Positions 26,873 through 35,719 of a stretch of 64,000 bases of DNA are shown here, piece after piece. Numbering within the stretch: the stretch's first letter is position 1; each line of letters opens with the position of its first letter. A program made the translations under genes and the position numbers. This DNA comes from DATLED01 sp035525495 (lineage in GTDB: Bacteria > Actinomycetota > Acidimicrobiia > Acidimicrobiales > CADCTF01). Below the pieces are notes generated by a model that did not search any database, had not been told where the DNA came from, and worked only from the letters and a program-made list of their open reading frames with translations. The stretch covers positions 89,153 to 153,152 of the forward strand of contig DATLED010000081.1 of assembly GCA_035525495.1 (NCBI GenBank). Reading direction: 5' to 3'.

Positions 26873-29085
26873 CACAAGACGTCGACGGCTTTCTCGATGC
26901 GTTCTTCGGCGACGGCAACGAGTTGACGCCCGCGGCGCTCGCTGAGGCGAATCCGGCGCTCGCCGAGTGGCTCGAGGAGCGAGTGCGGAGCCTGAAGCAC
27001 GACCCGCTCGCACCCGCACTACTACCGCGACGTCAGGGCAATACGACGACCTGGTACGGGCTCACTCACTCTCCGCGTGAGCGACGAGAACTGATCCAGG
27101 CGCTCCAGTCCTTTGTCGGCCCGACGTACGGAACGATTCGAATCGACCATCCCCTCGATCCGAGCGATTCCGTCGCCACGGCCGCGCAGACGTTCGCCGA
27201 TGGTCATGCCTTTGCGGTCGAGGTGCTTCCAGGTCAACAGGCAGGAGTTCGCCAGGCCGTTGAGCTTCTCTTCGAGTTGCGAGAGCAGCGTCCTCGCCGC
27301 CACGTCTCAGTTGCGCGGCCACTCGGCCGTCTCCTCCGAGAGTTCGAGATGGCTGTCCTCGCCGGCGCCGCGGAGCTCTCTGCGGACTTACTTGGCGACA
27401 TTGAGGTCACGGGGCAACTCTCTGCGCAGAACATCATCTTCCTCAGAATCCGGCGCCTTGGAGGACTCAGAAACTTCCGCGAAGTCATGGATCTGCCTGA
27501 GCTGGCGACGATCCTCTCGATTCGCCGGCCCGCTCGTGTCACGGCTGCTCTGTTCGACGCCCTATACGCCACCGAACTGGTGGGCTTCGAAGCCGCCGCC
27601 GACGCGGCAGGCGCGCTGGACCACTTCCGTGAAGTAGTGCTGCCCCGCTATCCGGCCCTCTTCAGGTCGCGGCAAGGTCTTCAGACGAGCTCGGCGATCA
27701 AGTCGCATGCTCTCTACACAGCGGTCGCGCATCCGGAAGATGAGCGCCTCCTGTCGCAGCTTGCCAGCGCACCCGACCTTCAGCCCGATGAGCGCAGCTA
27801 CCTCGAAGCCGTTGCGCACCTAGTCAGTCCGCTGGTGGAGCGCGGCGCGACGCTGGCTGCGGCGGTCCAAGCAGCCCGTGACGGGAACTTTGATGCTGCG
27901 CTTGAACTGGCACGCGATGGTGCTCCCACGATCGAACGAGCAGAGCTACTCGTGCGGTGTGCAATAGAGATCGACTCACTTGACGCGATGGCCCTGGCGC
28001 GAGGCGCTGTATACGACCTAGTTGACACCGATCGTCTGCGAGTCACCTCATCGAAGCTGTACGCCACGCCCTGGGAGAGGATCGAACGCGTCCTCGGCGG
28101 CGACGAAGTCCGTCAAAGTCCCGACAACTGGCTCGGTTGGTTCGAACGGGCCACGTCCTCGGAGGGCTTCGAGAATGCGCTCGAGGTAGCGGAGCGGTCT
28201 GTTGTCGAGTGGACAAGCGAGGCGCTGGTCCCTGCGGACAGCCGTGCCATCTCGTTACTCCTCAATCAGGACCTCTCGGCTGCCTCACTTCGTCGGGTGA
28301 AGGACGCTCTACCGCATCTGCTTCATTTCATCGACCGCGTGTCAGACCCTGCCCAGCATCGGGCGCTTCTTGACGATCTCTCGACGCTCCTGCTCTTGGA
28401 CGAAGACCCGAGCGTCGCAGATGTCGCCGTGCTGGTGAACCTCTTGGGGTCGATCTTCGAGCTCGGGGCCGAGTCTGCTCGTCGTCGCGAGTTGGTTGAC
28501 GATTTCGCGGCGCTGTTCACGCGGGTTGACGCAGCCGCGTATCTCGACTCCGCAATCGAGTTGTTTGACATCGTCCTCACATTCGCGGCGAGCGACGCCG
28601 GTCCTCGGGACACCTCGCTAGCGATGCTGCTTGCGGCGGCACAGCGGTGGCGGCGCAGGGTCCGCGCCGACCAGTGGATGATGCTGCGGGACCTAGCGGA
28701 GGAGGTCGGCGCCGCCGACGCCGTGCGAGGTCTGGTGCCCCAGGAGCCAGACGACATTGAGCCGGAAGACAGTTCCCAAGGTGACTCGCTCGCCGGGAAG
28801 ACCGTCGCCATCTACACCCTCACCGAGCCTGCCGGTGTGCGAGCTCGCGACTTCCTGGTGCGCAACTTCACAGCTGTGTCCGTCGTGCTGTCGAGCGAAC
28901 ATGTCGGCTCGAATCGACTGGCATCGTTGGCACACTCGGCAGATGTGTTCGTCGTCGCCACGCGCAGTGCGAAGCATGCCGCCACGACCTTCATTGAGGC
29001 CCAACGCCCGCCGAACCGACCGCCGGTCTACGCATCAGGGAAAGGTTCGGTCAGCCTGATCCGCGCCGTGATGTCGACGCTCTGA
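26869..29085 (+). CDS. dpdD: DpdD-like protein with C-terminal Rossmann-like domain
   Basis: A GTGA overlap with dpdK gives 738 residues. The first 600 residues are helical repeats without motifs. The C-terminal 95 (from GKTVAIYTLTEPAGVRARDF) form an alternating strand-helix domain like DUF2325: a GK start, ADVFVVATRSAKHAATTFIE and GSVSLIRAVMSTL. Length and neighbourhood fit DpdD, which is required for restriction in Salmonella. The 181 bp gap after it ends the coupled block. Confidence 0.75.
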   Translation: MTQDVDGFLDAFFGDGNELTPAALAEANPALAEWLEERVRSLKHDPLAPALLPRRQGNTTTWYGLTHSPRERRELIQALQSFVGPTYGTIRIDHPLDPSDSVATAAQTFADGHAFAVEVLPGQQAGVRQAVELLFELREQRPRRHVSVARPLGRLLREFEMAVLAGAAELSADLLGDIEVTGQLSAQNIIFLRIRRLGGLRNFREVMDLPELATILSIRRPARVTAALFDALYATELVGFEAAADAAGALDHFREVVLPRYPALFRSRQGLQTSSAIKSHALYTAVAHPEDERLLSQLASAPDLQPDERSYLEAVAHLVSPLVERGATLAAAVQAARDGNFDAALELARDGAPTIERAELLVRCAIEIDSLDAMALARGAVYDLVDTDRLRVTSSKLYATPWERIERVLGGDEVRQSPDNWLGWFERATSSEGFENALEVAERSVVEWTSEALVPADSRAISLLLNQDLSAASLRRVKDALPHLLHFIDRVSDPAQHRALLDDLSTLLLLDEDPSVADVAVLVNLLGSIFELGAESARRRELVDDFAALFTRVDAAAYLDSAIELFDIVLTFAASDAGPRDTSLAMLLAAAQRWRRRVRADQWMMLRDLAEEVGAADAVRGLVPQEPDDIEPEDSSQGDSLAGKTVAIYTLTEPAGVRARDFLVRNFTAVSVVLSSEHVGSNRLASLAHSADVFVVATRSAKHAATTFIEAQRPPNRPPVYASGKGSVSLIRAVMSTL

Positions 29086-29266
29086 CGGACTGTTGCAGGG
29101 CCGGTGCGTGAGTTGTCTGGCGCCAAACTCCCGGGTGGATCCGCCGCTCGGACGTGGCGGCTTCGGCCGGCGGTCGCCGCGGTAGAGTTGCTGCCGGCAC
29201 CGAGCCGAAACCTTCCCCCTCCTTCACGTCGGCGCTCGAAATCCGGCCGCAGCGTAGATTCGCGGT

Positions 29267-31276
29267 ATGACCGCTGCTGACGCTGTGACCGCGGGTGATT
29301 CGTTCAACCCGCTCGACGCGCGCCGCCTCGATGATGAGGAACTGGTTCGTCAGTTGCAGCAGAGCACAGTCTCCAACATCCGTGACAGCTATCACGGTCG
29401 CTTCGACTCCTTCGCTGAGGCGATCCAAAATGCCGTCGACGCGGTGCACAAGCGCTGGGCCGAGTGGGGCGGCCCGGGTACTCCGGTGCCCGGCGGCGCT
29501 GACGAGGAGCGTCCACAGATCCGCGTGGTCATCGAGTGTGGAACCCAGCACGTCCAGATCATCGATAACGGGATCGGGATGGAGGACGAGGTACTTCGGG
29601 ACGCCCTCGTACCGAACGTCACATTGAAGAGGGGCGATCCCGACCAGCGCGGCCACAAGGGAGTGGGGACCACCTACCTCACGTACGGCCACGATCTCTT
29701 CGAGGTCGAGACCAAGACAGCGTCCGGTACCCGCGGCTATCGACTCATCGAGGGACTCACGTGGGTCAAGTCAGATCCGCCTGGACCACCTCCGGAATTC
29801 GAGGCGATCGAGGCGACGGCCGCGCTGGACGACCTCGGGTCAGGCACGTCTGTGCGGATGCGGTTCGGCGAGGGCACCAACTACGGCAGCCTGTCGAACG
29901 TCTTCTACAACAGCACGAAGCTGTGGAAGCTGGTTCTGCAGACGTATACGGCCATCGGGCAAGTGTCGCTGCGCCCGGCCGGTAGCGCGCCGACGCCCTG
30001 GGAAGCCGCGATGAGCGTGTCCATCGAACTCAGTGGCGCCGCGGGGGCCGGCGTCGACACCGTTCCTTTCGAGTTCCATTACCCCCACATCGGTTTCGAT
30101 GCCGCCGACGTGGCGGAGCTTCAGTTGCTCCAGAACAACCCCGGCGGCACCGCGAAGTACAAGCTGATCTACCTCTCCCGAGATCACGCCGGTCTCATGC
30201 AACTGCTCCACCCTGAGTTGACGAAGTTGGCGATAGAAGACGAGGAGCTGCACCAGCACGTTGTCGAGGGGCTTCAGCGCGGCGAGATCGCTGCGTACGC
30301 CAGCCTCGGGTACAAGAACACGCTCTACGAGGAATTGTGGAAGCGGAATATCGGCAACGAGACCGCCGGACGCATAACAGCGATGAACGTGAAGGGCGGC
30401 GTCCTTGTCGCTTCCGTCGGCATGCCGATCGGCGAAACACTCTCGCACTTGCAACTCTCGTTAGTTCTCAAGCCAGAGGAGCGGCGCCGCTTCTTCGTGC
30501 TCTTGCACTTCAACGGCAGCTACAGGCCGGACATCGGTCGCAAGACGATTCCGCGCGATCAGGAACTCATCATCGGATGGCTCGAAGCGGCGATCATCCG
30601 CGTTCTTCGCCCGTACGCAAACCGGCTGCAGATCACGAACGAAGACGCGACCCATAACGCCGCGTCCTTCGCGCAAGCCCAACAGCAGCTGCAGCAGGCC
30701 CAAGACCAGCTGTCCAACCATCATCAGGCGGAACCGGCCATCCCTCTTGCGGGTCTGCACCCGGCGCGTCGCGCGCGGAGCGAAACGGAGGTCGTCGCCC
30801 AGTTCGCCAGCATTCTTAGCCACGAGCATCTGAGCGGTTACGAGATCGTGGCCCTTCCGGGCAATGAGACCCGTTACGACGGCCTCGTGAACGTACGCGC
30901 GGACACCCCCGCGGAGCAGCTCGCGGGAGTACCGGCGGTGACCGGAATCAGCGGCGACATGTTCGTCGAGGGACAGTTCGTGCGGACCCGGCAGTGGCTG
31001 GAGTTCAAGCTCAATCTCCACGACCTGGTCGACGAGTTCGACCTCGAGGATGGTGCTCCGAACAAGAAGTACTTCCAACAGGTCAACCTCGCGGTCTGTT
31101 GGTCAGCCGCTGGAGCCGCAGGTCACTACGACCTCATCGACTGCGACGACACGAACTGGAAGACCAGGAATTTCCCAGGCGTCACGCACTTCCTGCGGAA
31201 GGATGGGTCGGAGCATCGCGTTGAGGTCATCGCTCTCGAAGTACTCATCCCGAAGCTCGTTGAGGCCCTCGCGTAG
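29267..31276 (+). CDS. GHKL-type (HSP90/MORC-like) ATPase next to the Dpd operon
   Basis: The ATG at 29267 gives 669 residues. The Bergerat ATP fold shows FAEAIQNAVDAVHKRW (motif N), VQIIDNGIGMEDEVLRDAL (motif G1) and RGHKGVGTTYLTYGHDLFEV (motif G2). A transducer-like middle domain follows, then a Q-rich coiled coil (AQAQQQLQQAQDQLSNHHQ near residue 470) and a C-terminal domain with VDEFDLED and WLEFKLNLHDL that could be nuclease-like. GHKL ATPases act in DNA repair and phage defence. It may be an extra effector of the island or an independent defence gene; I cannot tell. Confidence 0.82.
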   Translation: MTAADAVTAGDSFNPLDARRLDDEELVRQLQQSTVSNIRDSYHGRFDSFAEAIQNAVDAVHKRWAEWGGPGTPVPGGADEERPQIRVVIECGTQHVQIIDNGIGMEDEVLRDALVPNVTLKRGDPDQRGHKGVGTTYLTYGHDLFEVETKTASGTRGYRLIEGLTWVKSDPPGPPPEFEAIEATAALDDLGSGTSVRMRFGEGTNYGSLSNVFYNSTKLWKLVLQTYTAIGQVSLRPAGSAPTPWEAAMSVSIELSGAAGAGVDTVPFEFHYPHIGFDAADVAELQLLQNNPGGTAKYKLIYLSRDHAGLMQLLHPELTKLAIEDEELHQHVVEGLQRGEIAAYASLGYKNTLYEELWKRNIGNETAGRITAMNVKGGVLVASVGMPIGETLSHLQLSLVLKPEERRRFFVLLHFNGSYRPDIGRKTIPRDQELIIGWLEAAIIRVLRPYANRLQITNEDATHNAASFAQAQQQLQQAQDQLSNHHQAEPAIPLAGLHPARRARSETEVVAQFASILSHEHLSGYEIVALPGNETRYDGLVNVRADTPAEQLAGVPAVTGISGDMFVEGQFVRTRQWLEFKLNLHDLVDEFDLEDGAPNKKYFQQVNLAVCWSAAGAAGHYDLIDCDDTNWKTRNFPGVTHFLRKDGSEHRVEVIALEVLIPKLVEALA

Positions 31277-31454
31277 GTAGCAGGTGGCTCGCCGTTCCCA
31301 CCTCATGGCATGTCATCGTCGTAGCCTTGGGCGGGGCCTGACAATCCGGCGCGCAACGAGCATGTGCCGGGCAGAGCCGAGCATCGGCACCTACATCGAC
31401 ACCGCCGATCCTCAAGTGGCTGCTTGACGATGGCTCGTGTGATCGGAGCGCCAA

Positions 31455-32384
31455 GTGGAAGTGATCGATAGACGGGCATTCGAAGCACGGGCGCGGGGGC
31501 TCATGGTGGGCCTCGCCCTCGGCGACGCGGCCTCGTCGGCCTCGTCCGACCCGGGGCCGCTACCAGGCACGTGCCTAACCCAACTCGCCTGCTTTACCCT
31601 CGAGGGCGCGATCCGTGCCTGCGTGCGCCAGGACAACAAGGGCATCTGCGATCCGCCTTCGGTGATCTGGCACGCGCTCGCTCGGTGGGCGCATATCCAG
31701 GGGCTCGGGCCGCAGTTCGCGGAAAACTGGACCGGCGGCTCCACGGTTTGGCCTGACGGTTGGCTTCACCATGTAAGGCCGCTATCGATCCGCCGCGGTG
31801 ATGCTCCCGCAACCGTTCAGTCGCTCACGGCCTCACCCGGCGTCCCCGAGCGTCCCCGCACGACGAGCGGAGGACACCACGCAGTCACGCGCGTACTTCC
31901 CATCGCCATCATGGGATTTAGTGACCCCGCAGGGATGGGTAGCGAGGTCGCCGCCCTAACCCACGGCCAGGAGGACGCGCTCCTGGCGGCGGCGTCCGCC
32001 GTCTCCGTGGCCACTCAACTCCTCGTCGAGGGCGAGCCATCCGTTCTGGAGCGTGCCGTCGAGATCTCTGGCCGAGATCTCGTTGGAACGGCCGCGCATG
32101 CGCTGCATCACGGCGCGCAGGCCGCGCTCTCAGCGGACGACTTCGAGACGCTGGCTCAGAGCGCCGGATCGCACGGCAAGGGCCCGATGATCGTCGGGGC
32201 GGCGATGTTCGGCGCCCTCCACGGTGTCGATGCCCTGGGGCACGTTGTGAGCCGACTTGAAGTGGGGTGGGTCGCGGATCGACTTGCTGGCGATGCGGTC
32301 GCCGAACGGCTGGACCATCCAGCGGGCACCGAGTACTCGACCGGATCGGACCCGATGTGGTGGTCGAATTATCCGGGTTGGTAG
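31455..32384 (+). CDS. ADP-ribosylglycohydrolase-like protein, probably inactive
   Basis: From GTG 31455 the gene encodes 309 residues. RARGLMVGLALGDAASSAS matches the start of the ADP-ribosylglycohydrolase fold, and TRVLPIAIMG, ALTHGQEDALLAAASAVSVA and KGPMIVGAAMFGALHGVDAL match later helices. The usual metal-binding TDDT motif is replaced by LTQLACFTLEG, and the GxDxDT motif by HGKGPMI, so the dinuclear metal site seems lost. It may bind ADP-ribose without cleaving it, or be decaying. It begins the mixed defence region downstream of Dpd. Confidence 0.72.
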   Translation: MEVIDRRAFEARARGLMVGLALGDAASSASSDPGPLPGTCLTQLACFTLEGAIRACVRQDNKGICDPPSVIWHALARWAHIQGLGPQFAENWTGGSTVWPDGWLHHVRPLSIRRGDAPATVQSLTASPGVPERPRTTSGGHHAVTRVLPIAIMGFSDPAGMGSEVAALTHGQEDALLAAASAVSVATQLLVEGEPSVLERAVEISGRDLVGTAAHALHHGAQAALSADDFETLAQSAGSHGKGPMIVGAAMFGALHGVDALGHVVSRLEVGWVADRLAGDAVAERLDHPAGTEYSTGSDPMWWSNYPGW

Positions 32385-32506
32385 CCAGACGCGCGCACGA
32401 GCACCAAGCGAGGCCGAACAGGACCACGTCGTTCCTGTCGCGCAAGTCGGTCGCCGCCACGCGAGATCCGGAGCTCTTCTCGACCCCGGAAGCCGGCAGT
32501 GCCAGC

Positions 32507-33157
32507 ATGGTGGGCGTGCACTTGCCCGTCCCTCGCTACAAGCCGATGCTCGCCTCGGCCGGTGCAATCCGCGGCAGCGCCGAGGACTACAGCTTCGAGC
32601 CGAAACTCGACGGGTGGCGGGCGATGGTGAGCATCGCCGGCGGCAAGCTCCAAGTGCGAACCCGCAACGGCCACGACGTGACCTCGGCGGTCCCCGAACT
32701 GGAAGACCTCAGCCGGGAGTTTTTCGGCCGGTCAGTCGTCCTCGATGGCGAGTTGGTAGCGCACGAAGGCACGCCATCGTCCTTTTACCGGCTCTCGGGG
32801 AGGATGGCAGCCCGACGGCCTGCCGCGATCGACGCGGCGCGCTTGCGAACACCGGCGACGTTCGTCGCCTTCGACGTCTTGTGGCACGACGGGGACGTCA
32901 CAGCGTTGCCGTACACCGCCCGTCGACAGCTCCTTGAGTCCTTTGAATTAGGCGGCGCCTCCTGGTGCACCGTGTCCGCGTTCCCTGGCGCCGGCGCCGA
33001 GCTGTTCGCCGCCTGCAGCGCCCTCGGACTCGAGGGCCTTGTCGCCAAGCGACTCACTTCGCCGTACGAGGCAGGCGCCCGGTCGAAATATTGGGTGAAG
33101 GCGAAGTGCTCGGCGTGGTTTGAGGACCACGGCCAGTACCGCCATGCGAAGCGATAG
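32507..33157 (+). CDS. Minimal ATP-dependent DNA ligase (adenylation domain only)
   Basis: From ATG 32507 the gene encodes 216 residues. FEPKLDGWRAMV is motif I with the adenylated lysine, VVLDGELVA is motif III, FVAFDVLW is motif IIIa, GLEGLVAKRLTSPY is motif IV and KYWVKAKC is motif V. The chain ends right after motif V, so the C-terminal OB-fold of LigC/LigD-type ligases is missing. It may be a genuinely minimal ligase, a truncated gene, or an enzyme needing a partner. The start is one of several close in-frame ATG/GTG codons. Confidence 0.82.
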   Translation: MVGVHLPVPRYKPMLASAGAIRGSAEDYSFEPKLDGWRAMVSIAGGKLQVRTRNGHDVTSAVPELEDLSREFFGRSVVLDGELVAHEGTPSSFYRLSGRMAARRPAAIDAARLRTPATFVAFDVLWHDGDVTALPYTARRQLLESFELGGASWCTVSAFPGAGAELFAACSALGLEGLVAKRLTSPYEAGARSKYWVKAKCSAWFEDHGQYRHAKR

Positions 33158-33282
33158 CAGCTCCACCTCAGCGCATAGATCCACTCGTGCAAGCTCAAGC
33201 CGAGTGATCGTCTCAACGGTGCTGAGCTGCGGTCGCCCAGGGAGCGAGTCGTCACGCCGCACGGCGAAATACGGTGGTCGGC

Positions 33283-33771
33283 ATGGCGCTGTGTCCGACG
33301 TGCTTCAACTCGCCTGATAACTGCGAGTGCGATCCGCGGTTCACATCTCCTGCGGGCGGAGCTCGTGGCCCGGCGTCCCCGATGCGGCCCGCGACCTCGA
33401 AGGCGACGGTGGAGCGAGTGCTCGACCAGGTCGAGCCACGACGTCAGCGCCAAGTTGCCGACTTCCTTGAGGCCGTTGTCAGTCTCGGATGTTGGATCGA
33501 GACGCCGCACGCGGTTCGGCAGGACTACGTCAATATTCAGCCTCCACGAGCGTGCGGCGCGGGTCGACTCTGTTCGGTGACCCGATCTACGGGGCGGATC
33601 GAGTTTCAAACCGATACCTACGCCCTGGCCGAGTCGATTGACATCGCCGACCACTTCACATTTCTCGCAGCGGGCGCGAAGGCGGCGATCACACCGGACG
33701 ACGACGAGCGCGTCGAGATGGCGATCATGCTGGCGAAGACGATCCTTGCGGCCAGACGTGGCAGAGCATGA
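33283..33771 (+). CDS. Hypothetical zinc-ribbon protein
   Basis: The ATG at 33283 gives 162 residues. The N-terminus LCPTCFNSPDNCEC is a compact four-Cys zinc knuckle. The remainder (RVLDQVEPRRQRQVADFLEA, DHFTFLAAGAKAAI) is helical and unassigned. The gene is followed closely by the HNH gene in another frame and may be part of the same unit. Confidence 0.55.
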   Translation: MALCPTCFNSPDNCECDPRFTSPAGGARGPASPMRPATSKATVERVLDQVEPRRQRQVADFLEAVVSLGCWIETPHAVRQDYVNIQPPRACGAGRLCSVTRSTGRIEFQTDTYALAESIDIADHFTFLAAGAKAAITPDDDERVEMAIMLAKTILAARRGRA

Positions 33772-33856
33772 CGCCGTCGGGGCGGTGGAGCGTCCGTGCC
33801 GTCGGGTCAGTTGCGAGCTGCCGGTCACGCAGAAGCATGGCAGTCCTCCAGGAACG

Positions 33857-34504
33857 TTGAGTCGTGCCATTCCGGTCTCCGTCCCACTATGGGCTGACCG
33901 CCTCTCCCGAGCAGCCGACCTGTCCCTGGTCGCGTCGGCGGCAGCAGCTACTCGATCCGCGCTGGACGCCCTCGACCGCGGTGACGTTGAGCTCGCTCGG
34001 CGCTACTGGTCGGGTGTCGACGGCGAGGTGCTCCTCAAGGCGTGGGACGATCAGGTCATCGCGATGCGAGGGATCACTCCAGAGCCGATCAGACGTCCAT
34101 CGGTAGAGAACCCTATTCAGGCGTCCGGAAGGTTGAGTCGCAGCCTCTCGACCGCGGTGTTTCGTCGCGATGGCTACCGCTGCGCATACTGCGGCATCCC
34201 CGTCGTCACGCAATGGAAGAGCGGTGACATCCCTCGCCTAGTCACGACGATGCCTGACCTCGCTCCAGGGCTGCGAATACGAGACGGTTCGCTGATCGGC
34301 TCCGGAAGGGCAGGGGCACTGGCGAACATCGACCAAGCCAAGTGGCTTTGGCTCACCGCATCGGCGGATCATGTGGTGCCCGCGTCGAGATTTGGTCCGA
34401 CGACACTCGAGAATCTCCTGACTGCGTGCGCCGGTTGCAACTACGGGAAGATGGACTGGACGCTCGAGCAGCTGGATGTGGCAGATCCGCGACCGTCAGC
34501 GTGA
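33857..34504 (+). CDS. HNH endonuclease
   Basis: A TTG at 33857 (with AGGAA just before) gives about 215 residues; an in-frame GTG at 33758 overlapping the previous gene is the alternative. The nuclease core is FRRDGYRCAYCGIPV, ADHVVPASRFGPTTLENLLT and ACAGCNYGKMDWTLEQL: the two CxxC zinc pairs with the HNH (DHVVP, N) residues. Substrate is unknown. Surrounding genes suggest a phage-defence setting. Confidence 0.8.
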   Translation: MSRAIPVSVPLWADRLSRAADLSLVASAAAATRSALDALDRGDVELARRYWSGVDGEVLLKAWDDQVIAMRGITPEPIRRPSVENPIQASGRLSRSLSTAVFRRDGYRCAYCGIPVVTQWKSGDIPRLVTTMPDLAPGLRIRDGSLIGSGRAGALANIDQAKWLWLTASADHVVPASRFGPTTLENLLTACAGCNYGKMDWTLEQLDVADPRPSA

Positions 34505-34528
34505 GGCCGGATCGCCTGTCGACTCGCG

Positions 34529-34795
34529 CTAGTCCGGCGTGTACGTGTACGTCCAGGCGCGCTGGGACTTGTCGACGCGAAGTTGCTTCGAGTCGGCGTT
34601 CACGGCCCCCGGGACGTGTTCCCGGATTATGCGATCGCTACAACCAAGCGCTGCCTTCAACTCGGCATGGGTGAACGCCCGATTCGGATGCGCCTCGAGA
34701 AACGCGCACACCGCAAGGCCCGTGGTCGCGTCTGGATGAACCTGCAAGTACTTCCGCTGCAGCGGTCCGCGTTCGGGCATATGCAATCGAAGCAC
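34529..34795 (-). CDS. Small winged-helix-like protein
   Basis: A GTG start at 34795 (or ATG at 34780) gives 88 residues. VCAFLEAHPNRAFTHAELKA then LGCSDRIIREHVPGAV is a helix-turn-helix, followed by a wing-like strand pair (KQLRVDKSQRAWTYTY). It is convergent with the HNH gene. It is probably a regulator; the small size keeps confidence moderate. Confidence 0.5.
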   Translation of the reverse strand: MLRLHMPERGPLQRKYLQVHPDATTGLAVCAFLEAHPNRAFTHAELKAALGCSDRIIREHVPGAVNADSKQLRVDKSQRAWTYTYTPD

Positions 34796-34865
34796 GGTGA
34801 GCCCCGATCGACAGTACGCGCGCGAGTGCTCGCGCTCGAACGGTCAGACTCACCGCTCGTCTCGC

Positions 34866-35654
34866 TCATTCGAGTGCCCAGCCGGGTGCATGTGCGGATC
34901 CCGCCTGGTGAACGCGGTGCGGTCCGATGAACCATCGTCCGCTTGTGCGCGACTGCCTGAATGTGCCGAGCCGACCGATCGGCAGACAGAACACCTCGTG
35001 ATGCCAAGACCGTCCTGCGGGCGCCGCGGGCAGCTGCTGAGCAACCTTGTCGAGTGCCCGATACCAACCTTGGTAGCGATCGACCACAATCACGCTGGTC
35101 AACGTCGGCGGAGCGAAGGAGACTTCCGTGCGCAGGGACTCGTCGTCCACGCCGACGAGCGCGTGGGTCGCGAGGTGCATGGGGTCCGTCCCACTGTCCG
35201 GCCTGTACAGGTCGGCAACCTCGACGGGCAGTCGAGGGGCGTCGCCGCCGGCCTCGTCGGCGCGAGAAGTTCCGAGGGCGGTAGCGATGGTTGCTGAGGT
35301 CGAACGCAGTGCAGGAGATTGCGTGGCCCACGCTGTGAAGGCACCGACCTGTTCTCCGAGCATCTCTGACAAGAGCGCGAGTCGCGGGTCAGTCGTCGGT
35401 CGACCGGCAGCCCACCATCGTCGGAGGCCGAGGTCTGGACGGTCCCAACCCAACGCGTACAGGAGAAGGTGCGTTGCCGGTGCCCACCAAGCTGGGTCGC
35501 TCTCGATGGGATCCGGTGGGGCAGGCCAGACGTGCGCGTTGGTCGGCGCACTGAGTGCACGCCACATCGAAGGCACCCAACGATTCCACGCTTCGTCATC
35601 GCCCGTCGCCGCCGCACCTGCCTCGAACGGTGGCAGCCGGAGGCGGCGGAGCAT
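34866..35654 (-). CDS. Hypothetical protein
   Basis: The gene encodes 262 residues from ATG 35654. Trp- and Pro-rich segments (MWRALSAPTNAHVWPAPPDP, PAWWAPATHLLLYALGWDRP) and DPMHLATHALVGVDDESLRT, SVIVVDRYQGWYRALD look like real globular protein rather than a shadow frame. I recognise no family. It is divergent from the nuclease-like gene at 35720 with only 65 bp between them. Confidence 0.5.
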   Translation of the reverse strand: MLRRLRLPPFEAGAAATGDDEAWNRWVPSMWRALSAPTNAHVWPAPPDPIESDPAWWAPATHLLLYALGWDRPDLGLRRWWAAGRPTTDPRLALLSEMLGEQVGAFTAWATQSPALRSTSATIATALGTSRADEAGGDAPRLPVEVADLYRPDSGTDPMHLATHALVGVDDESLRTEVSFAPPTLTSVIVVDRYQGWYRALDKVAQQLPAAPAGRSWHHEVFCLPIGRLGTFRQSRTSGRWFIGPHRVHQAGSAHAPGWALE

Positions 35655-35719
35655 GCCACCAAGGTCTACTCGGCCATGGTCCTATTCTCACCCCAGACCA
35701 GTTGTGGGGTGATGCTGCG

